The translations under genes were made by a program, and so were the position numbers. The notes beneath the pieces are model-generated. The model did no database searches. It was not told where the DNA came from and was given only the letters and a program-made list of their open reading frames with translations. From contig CAJJDN010000045.1 of the NCBI GenBank assembly GCA_905182985.1, positions 366,354 through 430,353 of the forward strand: 64,000 bases of DNA. The letters run 5' to 3'. The stretch comes from Paramecium sonneborni. Taxonomy: Eukaryota > Ciliophora > Oligohymenophorea > Peniculida > Parameciidae. Shown here one piece after another: positions 23,381 to 36,367 of the stretch. Numbering within the stretch: position 1 is the stretch's first letter; the number at the start of each line of letters is the position of its first letter.

Positions 23381-25083
23381 TCATTTAAATATCTTTGTGC
23401 ATTTATTCCATTCTCTTTTATTTGATGTGCATCTCTAAGATTATTATGGAGAAGTATTAGAGATGCTTTTATCTTAATTTTAATTTCTTTATGAATTGAT
23501 TGTCAATTAATTATTCAATTAATTATATTAATTTTCTTAATTACTATTGAGTGTGCTTCTCTAAGAATTTAATGGAGAAGAACTCACTTTTTTAGGAATC
23601 TCTTGTTTTTTCTCATTAAATACTATTGCTTCTCTTAAATTTTTATTTGTTTAAACTAATTATTTAATCTATTAACTTTAAGTAGAAACAATTTCATTTA
23701 ATTCTTATTCTGTCTACAACAGTTTCTCTTATAATGATTCAAATTGTTTATTAGCCACCAAAATTAAATGTTTTAATTGCTAATTTTTTTATTATAAATC
23801 TAATGAATTTAATCGTTCTTAATTAAGTTCACTCATACTTTATTTCAATTACTATTGCATCTTCTATAAAATCTATTATTGCTCTGCTGTTTAATTATGC
23901 AACAAAGTTATTTCCTAATCAGCATCAATTAAAGTTTGCTTTAAACTATTTAAGAGATTCATAGATTTTTCCATGCCTTAATAACTCTATATATGCATAA
24001 TCTAATTATGGCTATTTTATGTATACATATATCATTTGCATTTTCTCCAAATAAGAGATGATATAATTTTATTCTTTTTAATCTCTTATTAAATTGGTGA
24101 TTATTTTAATTACTTCACTGTAACATTTCTAAAACCCTTCAAACATTATTTCCTTTTTATCCATAGGTTACTTCTATTAAAAACTATAATATTCTTCTTG
24201 TTCTGTACTCATCACAACTGAGAGCTCATTTTTCAAATTAGATGGTTTTACTTTCTATAATAAACCTATAAATTGATCTAATTCAAGTTTCAAGTTTGAA
24301 TCCTTAACAATCTCTTATGATACCAATTTTTCCAATGATTCAATTGATTGTTCTGATTGTAAAGTTGCTATTGATTAAAAAGATTGCTGTTGAGTTGATT
24401 TACTTATTGATTGATAATATTGTCTATCATCTTCTATACACTGTAGTTATTCTAGAGACATTGTTAAATCTATAATTTAATATCTGTTAAATAATATTAA
24501 TTAATTATTAAGTTGATACATATACTAATATTTAATTCAATCATAAACTCTTCTAAAACCTACATGAGTTTCCACCATATTTGTATCCAATTCAACCTTA
24601 GTAGTATTTCCATTTAGAAAATCTTTATCGCAATATAAACTTGAGATTTGCATATTGAGACTTCCATAAACTGTTTGTGTATCAATTTTTTATTTATTTA
24701 ACTCACTATTTTGTTTATTTATCTAAATTATAATTCATTTTACATCTTAAAGTAATGCTTTTGTTATTTAATCTTCCTCTCTATATTGATTAGATTTCAT
24801 CTTATGTAATTCCTCTCTTATTACATTCATATCATCTCTGCTAACCTTTAAATCATCCTTTATTCTATTTAAAATATTCTATTTTTATATAATTATTCAT
24901 TACAAATAATTTATCAATGTGATCTTTTACATTCATTTACATAGAATTCTCAAAACTTTGTTAAATTATTTCATATTGATCTTATTGTTTTTCTGTTTCT
25001 TAATTAGCATTCTTTGAATTAAGAGACATTAGAGATTATTGATTTTATGATCCCATCTGTAACCTCTTCCCATGTTTATGCAT
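23381..25083 (-). CDS. coiled-coil protein, unknown function
   Basis: 535 residues after introns of 25, 21, 24 and 25 nt. Starts MHKHGKRLQMGSQ. Long heptad-like stretches follow (e.g. NILNRIKDDLKVSRDDM, QKMQQQLKQSMSELNQERL), ending in a Ser/Asn-rich tail with QRCTSNKREWNKCTKIFK. No enzymatic motif. It lies tail to tail with the MORN gene, 42 bp apart. Without the last intron, a separate gene starting MEKSMNLLN might be called, but splicing joins both parts cleanly. Confidence 0.65.
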
Positions 25084-25261
25084 ATTAATATAATTTTATA
25101 AATAAAATACTTATTTATATAATAATTTATAATATATATTCAGTATTTATAAATTATTTCTTTTAAATACTCGTTAATTAATAAATTGTTGACATTCATA
25201 TATAATGTTTTATATTTTGAAACCTCTATATTATATTTTTTATATTGAGTAGTAATTTATA

Positions 25262-25777
25262 TCAAAATTATTTTCTAATTTGATCATGTGGTCTCTAACA
25301 AGATGTTGAAAACTTGCTTTTTCTTGTTTCTTTTCTTGATATTAATTAAATAGGTTCTTCAGATTCACTTCCATCATCATTCTTAACTTGTACTAGTTCA
25401 GAAAATTATACTTTTTTGCCTATTAATTTTTCTGATTAAGTTTTTTAGTGAATTACTTGAAGTGATGTGGAACTGTTTCGATCCGTTTGTTTTCCTAAAA
25501 TGAGATCAATACTATCAAATCCAACTTCTGTTGTTTCTGTTTTTATTTATTTAGATGAATTATTAAGATATTTATCAGGTAAACTGAATGGGTCAGAAAA
25601 GAAATCCCATTTTTTTAAGGATTCTTATCCAACTTTAGAGAGATTTTATTTATGTTCCTAAAAATCAGTTTAAAAGTTGGATAGTTAAGGTTAACTTAGG
25701 TTATATTTGTGATTTGATCTAACATAATATGGTTTTTAAGGAGTTTTGAATTCAGCAAAAGAGAAATCATAATTCAT
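25262..25777 (-). CDS. hypothetical protein, intronless
   Basis: 171 residues in one uninterrupted frame, starting MNYDFSFAEFKTPQKPYY. Polar, Ser/Lys/Gln-rich, with an acidic DDGSESEEP patch and a basic C-terminus; probably largely disordered. Not recognised. The start is 23 bp downstream of the stop of the CMGC kinase gene on the same strand. Confidence 0.65.
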
Positions 25778-25799
25778 TTTTAATTATTTTTTAATAAAA

Positions 25800-26810
<1,011 letters not shown>

Positions 26811-27185
26811 TTATTTTGATTTTAAATTTAATTATTTCCACTTTTAGTTTTCAATCTTTGGTCAAAATGTATAAAAAGTTCAATACTCTATAATCATTAC
26901 TAATAAGTTGGGTCACTTTAATGATGGAATAAATTGATTAAGTAATATAAATTTCAATAAAATTTATTGTGTATTAACTGAAATAACTGCTAATTATTTT
27001 ATTATATTTAGTAATTAATTTTAATATATGAATATTTATTGATCAAAAGTAAATTGAGTTTAATATGTTTGTTTAATAAATTATATATAAAAAGTATAAT
27101 TTTGAATTCTTATAATTTGTAATCTAATATTGTAAATGCTTGGATTAAAAGAAAAAAAATTTAAAAATTTAGATATTATTTTTTA
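26811..27185. other. AT-rich spacer with two promoters
   Basis: About 375 bases between the divergent CMGC kinase and ribosomal L19 genes. No sustained coding frame seen. Confidence 0.6.
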
Positions 27186-27754
27186 ATGGTAAATCTCCGC
27201 CTCTAAAAAAGATTAGCTGCTACCTAATTAAAGGTTGGTGTTAATAGAGTTTGGTTAGACCCAAATGAAGCAAGTGAAATCAGTCTTGCAAATTCAAGAA
27301 TGTCAATTAGAAAATTAATTAAAGATGGTTTAATAATGAGAAGATTGAGAACAATTCATTCAAGAGCAAGAGCAAGAAGATTCCTTGAAGCAAAGAGAAG
27401 AGGCAGACACACAGGTACTGGTAAAAGAAGAGGTACAAGAGAGGCAAGAATGCCAACTAAAGTTCTTTGGATTAGAAGATAAAGAGTTTTAAGAAGATTG
27501 CTCAGAAAATATAGAGCTGCAAAGAAAATTGATAGATAATAGTAAAAAATGTTTAATAACTTAGATATCATGAATTTTATTTAGCTTCAAAGGGTAATCA
27601 ATATAAAAACAAAAAAGTTCTTATAGAAGCTATTCATGAAACTAAGTAAGAAAAAGTTAGAGTTGATAAAATTGAAAAAGAATAAAATGATAGAAGAGAA
27701 AAGAATAAGGCTTAAAGAACCAAGAAAACCTAAAATAAATTTGCTGCTGAATGA
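27186..27754 (+). CDS. RPL19: 60S ribosomal protein L19 (eL19)
   Basis: 181 residues with one 23-nt intron at 27542-27564. Conserved blocks are unmistakable: [42 protein letters not shown], the basic [33 protein letters not shown] and a long Lys-rich helical tail. eL19 forms a subunit bridge with 18S rRNA. Codon use is stronger in AGA and GGT than in most neighbours, as expected for a highly expressed gene. Confidence 0.96.
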
Positions 27755-27932
27755 TATTTACAAATTTAGTACAATAATAAATAATTTGTTATCTTAATAA
27801 TATAATTAAGTTTATGATATATAATAGTAAGATCTAGGTTTTAAGGAGAGATGTATAATTGTAGTTGTAATTAAATAATAAGATGATTGATATTTTCTAT
27901 ATTAAAAAAAGATTTAAATTAATTTTTAGAGA

Positions 27933-28484
27933 ATGGTAACTATAACAATTAAATAAAGGCTGACGCTAAAGAATAACCAGTCCAATAATCAAAAGGTAAA
28001 AAGGGAAAGAAAACTGGAGAAGAAACAACATAATAGGTAGTAGCTACATTAGGACCAAATGTGGCAGGAAATGAATTAGTATTTGGAGTAGCACATATAT
28101 TGTCTACATGGAATGATACTTTTATACATATAACAGATTTGACAGGTAGAGAAACATTAGCAAGAGTGACTGGTGGAATGAAAGTAAAATCAGATAGAGA
28201 AGAATCATCACCATATGCAGCAATGCAAGCAGCTAAAGATGTTTATGAAAAGTTGAAAACACTTAAAATTAATGCTTTACATATTAAATTAAGAGCTAGA
28301 GGAGGTATATAATGATGTTTAATATTATATAGGTGTTGATACAAGACAACCAGGACCAGGTGCTTAAGCAGCTTTAAGAGCATTGGCTCGTCTAGGACTT
28401 AAAATTGGTAGAATTGAAGATGTTACTCCTATTCCTACTGATTCTACTAGAAGACCTGGAGGTAGAAGAGGAAGAAGATTATGA
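27933..28484 (+). CDS. RPS14: 40S ribosomal protein S14 (uS11)
   Basis: 166 residues after two introns. The first intron (27936-27958) starts directly after the ATG, so the initiator Met codon is an exon tail of its own; the second is 28305-28332, inside RARGG. Conserved blocks: [67 protein letters not shown] and the C-terminal [11 protein letters not shown]. uS11 lines the mRNA exit side of the small-subunit platform. The N-terminal 35 residues are Lys/Gln-rich and lineage-specific. Confidence 0.96.
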
Positions 28485-28534
28485 TAAAGTAAAATAAACA
28501 CATATACAGTATATATGTACATATTAATTTAATT

Positions 28535-29541
28535 ATGATATTTGAACTCTAAACTCCATCTCCATCCTTATCTCCTAATTCGAAATCCAAATTTTATTAG
28601 GATCAACTTGATAAAGCTCATTTAGTTATTGATTAATTAGAATATTTACTTTAAGAAAAAGAGCATCAGAAAAATATTCATCAAACGACTTACAATAATA
28701 TTGTCATTCCTCCACTTTAATTGAAATAAATAAATAATGAAAGATCTAAAAGTTATGCAAATACTCCAATATTCTATTCTACACCTAGAGATAGAAGAAC
28801 AAGATTCTCATTAGGAGATGGTTAAGATTCTGCAAGATTTATTGAGGAAATTAAAAATAGACATTCAGAACTTATTTTATAATCTCAAGAAGACAATAAT
28901 TTTAGAGAACAAAAAAATAAATAACTTAATCATCAAATTCAAGAATTAAAATCAGAACTGATCTATTGTCAACAAAAACATTCTATTACTAAAAAAGAAA
29001 AATAATCTGCTCAATAAGCACTTGATATTTTAGATACTTAAATCTAAGCTATTAAATTGCAATTAACAATCTCTAAAGAAAAAGGTAATCATTTATAAAA
29101 TAAAATCGAAATAATTAATCATAATAATAATGATATTTCTGAACAAACTATAAAACATTAATCTGAAAATCATGAATCAATCTAAAATCAGAATTCCTTA
29201 ATCTTACCATAAAATTATAATAATCATAAAAAATTATTAGGGTCTTTATAAAAAGAAATTTAATTATTAGAAAATAAAAAACAAAAATATTATAATTAGA
29301 CAACTACTTCTTAATTTGAAGAAAAATAAATAGAAGTTAAAGAAGATCACTTTTATGATAGAATTAATTTTGTTGTAAATAATATTTGTAATCTTAGATT
29401 GATACTTCTTAAAATCAAAATATTCTTATTACTTAACATTCTGAGGTTTAACTTAATGAAGAAGATATCAGTTCTATTAAATCTTTTCGAGCTAGAGGAC
29501 ATCGAAAAAATAGAAGTTGTGAATCCTGCTAAATCTTCTGA
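28535..29541 (+). CDS. coiled-coil protein, unknown function
   Basis: 327 residues with one 23-nt intron at 29375-29397. Starts MIFELQTPSPSLSPNSK, a Ser/Pro-rich head, followed by mixed coiled-coil (NKQLNHQIQELKSEL, QALDILDTQIQAIKLQ) and a basic tail RGHRKNRSCE. TPSPSLSP and TPRDRR are possible proline-directed phosphorylation sites. No known family. Only 50 bp separates it from S14. Confidence 0.65.
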
Positions 29542-29567
29542 TTTTATAATATAGTTTTAATTAATTA

Positions 29568-29991
29568 ATGATTAGCGACAATGAAAAATAATAGATACGA
29601 TAACTATTTGCAAATGATTAGAAATATACTTCTAATGAAAAAAAGATCTAAAATGATTTCATTGTTTAAATGCAAATTGCTAAATATGATTTCAAAAATA
29701 AAGACGATCCATTATTAATTCAGGCAGGTCTAATTTTGATTTTTATCTTTAGGTCTCACCGATTAAAAATAATCAGTCTTTATCATATAAGGCAAATTTT
29801 AGAATGAAAATAATGTAAGATCAATTGCTTACTATATGATCTCTTAATTGCAGAATCAAAAAAATTAGTAAATATTCTATAATATTTATGAGAGAATATT
29901 TCATCATTTATATAAATACAGAGTTGCTAACTTATTTGAATCTATCTAAATTTTACTCAATTTTTAAAGAATTTCCTTGTGTTTATTTTGA
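29568..29991 (+). CDS. hypothetical small protein
   Basis: 132 residues after a 25-nt intron at 29728-29752. Starts MISDNEKQQIRQLFANDQKY; the middle (DPLLIQAGLTDQKQSVFIIQ) may pack as alpha/beta. Not recognised. It begins 26 bp after the preceding gene on the same strand. Confidence 0.55.
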
Positions 29992-30185
29992 AAACCTACA
30001 AAAAATTTTTATAATGCATGGAAATATTTTTATTAAATCATGGTTTTGGTTTCAAAATAGTGTTTAAATAAAAGTTTTGAAATCAAAAACTATTTATCTT
30101 GAAAAGTATATATATAATAAAATAAAATACTAGAGTTGCGTAATTACTAAATTATTAGTTTTTTAAAAAATAATAATTTGAAAAA

Positions 30186-30943
30186 ATGCCTGCATATTGT
30201 AAGGATTCATCTTATCCTTAATTTTAATAAGCTTTTATAGGAAATTAATTACAAGTTATCCAATAATCCACAAATTAAATTTATAATCTTGAATTGGATC
30301 AATATGAATTTACAAATAAGGGAATTCCATTAATTCTTGATCTATGCATTACAAGATTATTATAAGATCCTTAAAATATTCAAATAGAAGGGATATTTAG
30401 GTTATGTTCTGCATCAACTCAAGATAAATAGTTTGAAAATTATTTAATTTAAAAATAGTATTCAGAAATACTAGATTTCGAGAATATCATAGTTATAGCA
30501 AATTTTATTAAGAGAGTATTAGATAAATTAAAGTATTCAGTCATTCCATATTAATATTATGATTAAATATTTAATACGAAACAATATTCTATTGAATAAA
30601 CATAGGCATTGATATAGTAATTCCCGATTTTGAATAGAAATTTATTCACATTAATCATATTAGTGCTTTAATCTGTAGCTTCATATTCTCACATTAATAA
30701 AATGACTTCAAGCAATTTGTCTATTGTTTTTGGAATAAGCTTATGTAGACCATAAGAATATGAATAAGCTAATGTTTAAGAGTAATATTAAAAGTATTAT
30801 TCATTAAAGTATATTTTAGAATAAAAATGGTAAATTAATTTATTTAATTCATAATTGATAATGCTACCGAAATTTTTCCAAATTAAAAAATTAGTGATTT
30901 TTTGCTTGACACAGAAGAATAATAAATAGATTAATAATAATGA
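30186..30943 (+). CDS. RhoGAP-domain protein
   Basis: 243 residues after a 26-nt intron at 30794-30819 that restores the C-terminal motif FIIDNATEIF. The core is a RhoGAP domain: GIPLILDLCITRLLQ, EGIFRLCSAS carrying the arginine finger that completes the active site of Rho-type GTPases, and NKMTSSNLSIVFGISLCRP, the conserved GAP helix. It probably down-regulates a Rac/Rho-like GTPase involved in actin, phagosome or cortical traffic. The C-terminus is acidic and Gln-rich. Confidence 0.85.
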
Positions 30944-31474
30944 GATAAAAAATAATAATGATGATATAATAATTTTATAATTTTTACAAATTCATATAAG
31001 GTATATTTTTATATAAAAATATATGAATTATAAATTATAAGTGATTAAAACAATTAATTTAAATAAAATAAAAAAATTTACATAAAGTTTATATGTAAGC
31101 AAAATAAGGGATATTTTTGTTGATTCTAAACAGAGTTCAATGTCAAAATATAATAACTTCGATTAAAAATTATACAAATGGAATAATTTAGTCTTAAATA
31201 ACATAATAAAGTCTTATGGATTTGGCACCTTTAATTTTACCTTTGGGAATAATCTTTATATTGTTGTTTTGGTTGATAAAATTTTGTTTTAGAAGATAAA
31301 TATAGTATGATTAATTACCTTAAAATGAATAATAGGTTAATAAAAACCAATTAAAGAAAATAAAATTACCAATTAAGCATAAAATATAACTGGTTTTAAT
31401 AAGATACTATTGTTAATTAACTAGATTATTGACTTGATTAAAAGATTAATTATTAATTATATCTGATTATAAAT
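30944..31474. other. AT-rich spacer between convergent genes
   Basis: About 530 bases. The RhoGAP frame stays free of TGA for a while if its intron is retained, but the composition is not protein-like. Nothing else seen. Confidence 0.5.
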
Positions 31475-33621
31475 TCAAAATTAAAATAATCCTCCAACTT
31501 ATTAGTTATATGCATAATCTTCTAAATCTTCAAATTCTTCACTTTGAGCATCTTAGTTGAATGAATCATTTTCAAAAGATACTTATTCTTCAAATTTATA
31601 TTTTTAGTATTATTATTACTAAAATTTAATATAAGTTTTACTTTTTATTAATTATGCTTCAATAAATTTGAAACAGAAGTAGAACTATTGATTTCAAAGG
31701 TTAAAGCACTACACCATGAATCTAAATTATCTTGAACTAATTGATCATAACTCCTTAAAAGATTGAATAATAAATATACTTTAAATTCATCCATATTTAC
31801 TGATTTAAAGAGTATTTTTCAATAGATTGATTATTGCCACCACAAGCATATAAATTATTATCAAATATAACTAATTTATTCCTTAGATCTCTTCCTTCAT
31901 TCATTCTGCTAAGAGTTTTAACAATTTATTCATTAACATCATAAACTTATAAATCATATGAAAATCCTTGATTGGAGCTAAGAAAAAATAAAATAATAAT
32001 AATTTTACCCTCCTCCTAAAATAAGTATTTTATTATCATCATAAGAAATAGCAGCAGCATTACTGAATCCTTGTTTAAATTTCACATCTAAAACTTTCCA
32101 TTAATTTTCTTTAACAGAATATCTTTCAATGGTATTTAATCTTTCTCTTCCATCAAAACCTCCAAACACATAAATATATTTATTAATAGCAGCTGCAGCA
32201 GCAAAGGCACATTTTTATTTTTATAAAGGATCAATTATTTTCCATTCATCTGAAACTAAACTATATTTTTCACAGCATGATAACATTTGTTTAGCAGATC
32301 CATCATATCTATATAATTTTATTATATATATACCCTCCTATAGCATAGACAAATCCATCGAGATAAACACATGCATGTTCTTTTCTTGGAAAATACATAC
32401 TTTTTAAAGCTTATGATTAAAATCCTTTTGAGGGTGATACTAACATTGCATTTTTACTTACTCCTCCTCCTGTTATTATAATATCACCACTTGGTAAACT
32501 TACAGCTGCTGCATAATAATTATATTCTAATGTATTCTATTATTTTATATTTAATTTACATTTGGCATTTATTTATATATCCATTCATTATTTTCTATAT
32601 TATATATTAATATTTTATGTTTATCCCCAAAAAAACATATTAAAGGATTAGATACATCCTTTTTAAATTAACCAAATTTTTAAATTTCATTTATTAATTT
32701 CTAATCAAATACCAATTTAGGTAACTTCTTTATCTCACTAATTTTTAATTACTTTTATTAAGCAACATCTCTATCCACTTATTCTTCTAAATCATCTATT
32801 TCCTTTATTACATCATTATTTTTTAATGCTTTCACTCCCTCTATTTAATCTTTTTATATAATATTTACTTAATTCTGCTTATTTCTAATCTAATTTTGTT
32901 GTTAAACTTGCCATATTTGTCAATAAAGATTAATTAAATGCTAATTCTTAATCTATCTATTCACATTCTGTATTAAATATTTTTTATTATTAATCTCTCA
33001 ATTCTTACCTTCTTTATTCAATCTTTTTAATCAATCTCTCAAATTGCTCATCTAATTATTACATCTAAAAATTATGAATCTCAATACCAATTTAACATTT
33101 TCTAATTATAATTGTTCTTTACAATTACCAAATCCTTTTACCTACTTTTCTAAAATCTCAAATTGAGTTTTTAATTTTTATTAGATCTTTCCTAATCGAT
33201 TTTATTATAAAGACACTAATCAATATATTGCTTTAATACCAGAATGTTCATATTTAAAAAACTTATGACCATAATGCTCTGCTATACATTCAGTACACAT
33301 ATTTGATTAATCATCTTCACAAAAAAATTATAATGGAAGCTTTGTATGAATTGTACATAATTCGAATTTTTTTCTAAGAATTATCTTATTAATTTACTAT
33401 ACTTCCAAATGCTTGGAAGCTAAATCCATTGCAACATAATTTTTGCTTAACAAATTTGGTTTTACATGAGGTTCATGCTTTGTTCTACAAAGAGGACATT
33501 CAATTCTCTTATTTACATTGTATATTGATTCAAGACATATAGAACAGTAAGTATGACCACAAAGTAGATTTCTTGCCACTCTAATTGGTGCATACAATTC
33601 CCAACACATTGGACATTCCAT
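31475..33621 (-). CDS. RING / B-box / coiled-coil / Kelch protein
   Basis: Roughly 670 residues with several introns (24 and 23 nt in the N-terminal half, 26 and 23 nt near the end were read). Residues 3-47 are a RING finger: CPMC...CGHTYCSIC...CPLC. A B-box-like Cys/His cluster follows (CTIHTKLPLQFFC, CTECIAEHYGH), then a coiled coil (KTQFEILEKQVKGF). The C-terminal half is a Kelch propeller with Gly-Gly repeats (YACGGNNQSIEKY and similar), ending in an acidic tail. This is a TRIM-like E3 ligase plan with Kelch as substrate-binding end. Ligase activity is inferred. What looks like a separate small gene at 31475-31794 is its last exons. Confidence 0.85.
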
Positions 33622-36367
33622 TTATTTATTTAAATTATTTATATTCCTCTTATTGTTTAATTTCTTATAATTTTTTCTTATCTTAGCACATAGTTTTAAT
33701 TGTATTATTCATAATAACAAATTTTTATTATTTCATAATCATTCATATACCATCATCGGTTACATCTTTTATGATAATCTTATATTGTTAATTTATTAAA
33801 TTTATATTTAATCATTATAGATTAACCCATAAAATTAAAACTATTATAAAATTTTTAAATCTTAGTTGAATTTTATTTTGTCATACATTATTAATTGCAA
33901 AATATAAAAATATACTCTATTAATCACTCTAAAAAATTTATAGAATGTATATCCAACCCATAGTTATATTGTAAATAAATTCAAATTATTTAATAATACT
34001 TTATTTGATTAAATTTTATTATTAAGAAATTAGATTTATTAATTTAGTTTGTAAAATCATAAGAATTTAATGCAAATTTTATTCATATCTTTTATTCGTA
34101 ATCATTATATTTCTTTATATGGATCATTCACCAGGATTAGAGCTTTAATATTAAGTAAATAAATTTATTAATAAGTTTATTTTTTTAAATATTTGGAGTC
34201 AAATTTATGTTGCCCTTAAATTGAAATTAAAAACTCCAGTGACTAAATTTTTAAATTAAAAAAAAATTTTTTTATAAAAACAGATACCTCAGAAGAGAAC
34301 AATAAGAACAATAATTTAACAATTTTTGATTAATTAGGTTGACTTTCTATACCTGAGTTAGTATGATTTTTTATTGTAAATATTTTTGATATAAATACTT
34401 TAAAAGGTTATTTAGAATTTAATTATTATATCAAAAGGTGTTATTTTTGATATTATTTGATTATTCAGTATAATTAGTTTAGTAAAATAATAATTGGATT
34501 ATTGCAATATTAAAAAATCTAATTTTATTATCAAAAATAGATAGTTGCATTGAAATAAGAGATTCTGATTTTTTAAGAGAATAAACTATTTAAACAATTT
34601 CGAAATTTTGTAATAAGATTCTGAAATCTGTATATTGGATATCATATTCTTGAGTTTATGATAGGAAAGTATTTAATGAATCTCACACATAAAATAGTTT
34701 TTCAAAAGAAAAAGAACTTATAAGATCAAAAATCAAGACAGACATAATTTTTGGTATTTTATCTTATTAACATTTGAATAACATTTGTTTATCAAAATGA
34801 AATTTTTTTAAATAAATTATCTAAAAAGTTTCAAATAAAATTTATTAAAAAACTTTATATGAATATTTTTTCTAATGAATATACTTTCTAATTAATTTAT
34901 TAAAAGAATTACTTCATTAATAAAGTTATTCATAAAAAGATTTTTTTAAAATTATCATTTATAAAATAAGAAAGTTAAGAATGAATTAGACTGGACTGAT
35001 TAAAAAAAATATAATAACTTAAATTTGATTTATATTACTAATCAATAGTAAAAAATAATTTAACATGATAAAAAATAATAGAAAAATAAAAAATAAAAAT
35101 TAGGGTTATAAAATTGAAAAATATCTTATAAGTTTAACAACATTGTTTTGTAAGTGATCGATCAATTAATTATTAAAATTTCATAAATTATATAAAAAAA
35201 TGCTTAATATAATTAACACATTTTATGTAGATGGATTTGATTCATTTTATTTTTTTCTTCAACTTCATATTATATTGGTTATTCAGATAATGCATAAACA
35301 CTTGGTTCTAATTAATCTTAATAATTAGAATTTTTCTTAAAATCAATTCTTTATGAAAAGAATTTCAAATTAAAACTTTTTTTCAATTCTTTCAATAGTC
35401 TCGACCATAATTAAGAATGATACAGAATGATTAATTTAGTGGATAAGATTCTAGAAGAAATAAAATACAATTGCTAGAAATCCTGTTGAAATGAACGATT
35501 AAGATTATTGAAAAAGAGTAAAGAATCTGATTAAAATAATAGGGTAATATTGATTTTTTAACTGAAGTGAAAATATTAAAAATAAACTTTATCCATTTGG
35601 CACAGTCAAGGATCTAAAAAAACATATAAATTAACTTACTCTTAAATAATGCAGAATATATAATAATTCTATAAACCATAGGCTTTAATTTAATAAAATG
35701 GAAAGTAATCAAACGATAATATCCATCATATGGTTCATATAGATATACAGTGAACAAATTTTGAAAGCATAATTTCTAAATTTAAAAGGGTATTGTTTAT
35801 TATGGAGAGTTATTAAATAAATCAAAGGTAAAATTAATTAGTAGATCAATAAAATCAAATAACCATGAAATTCCAATTACAAGTTTAGTTCTAAATAATA
35901 ATTATTGAGACCAGATTTTAAGAAATAATTCCAAATTGGTTTTTGGTAATTAATTATTGCCTTATAATGAAGAATTTATATTCATATTCTTATAAAATAA
36001 TATTGAAGAAAAAGGATGAATAAAGTTTTTTTATTTTTATTTAGTAAAAAATGTATAATAAATTACAGTTGTATTAAGGTATTAAAAAACGTATTAATCA
36101 TATTAAAAATGGTCATGAGTTAAAGGGATTACTAAAATGGTTTTAGTGAGAGAGAGTTCTAAGATTAATAATTTTTAGTGGAGAAGAATATTATTTGATA
36201 ATATGATTGATAGTTAATGAAAGATAATAGGAATAGTTTGAGTTTGATATTTTAATTATGTGAGTTGTTATAGTGTTAAGTTTTATAAAGTATATTAAAA
36301 ATTTATTTATGCTATCTAGATTGTGTGCATAGAAATTTACAACATAAATTCAAGGAGTTCCGATAAA
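33622..36367. other. 2.7-kb gene-poor region
   Basis: Very AT-rich, with dense TGA in all frames except for the decayed ORF described separately at 35540-36020. Poly-T and poly-A tracts are frequent around 34.2-35.1 kb. No RNA gene or repeat recognised. It is the largest non-coding stretch of the window. Confidence 0.6.
35540..36020 (+). pseudogene. decayed ORF with in-frame TGA
   Basis: A plus-strand frame reads IDFLTEVKILKINFIHLAQ, YPSYGSYRYTVNKF, then after a TGA QIQKGIVYYGELLNKSKVK and SNNHEIPITSLVLNNNY, then after another TGA DQILRNNSKLVFGNQLLPYN, ending at a third TGA near 36018. Both internal TGAs sit where Trp would fit. No ATG at the beginning. Family not recognised. Confidence 0.4.

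Noticed and set aside
27356..27571. 71-codon minus-strand ORF
   Set aside because: Antisense to the conserved ribosomal L19 coding sequence.
31475..31794. Separate small gene starting MDEFKVYLLFN
   Set aside because: A 26-nt intron joins this region to the last Kelch repeat in frame, making it the 3' exons of the RING/Kelch gene.
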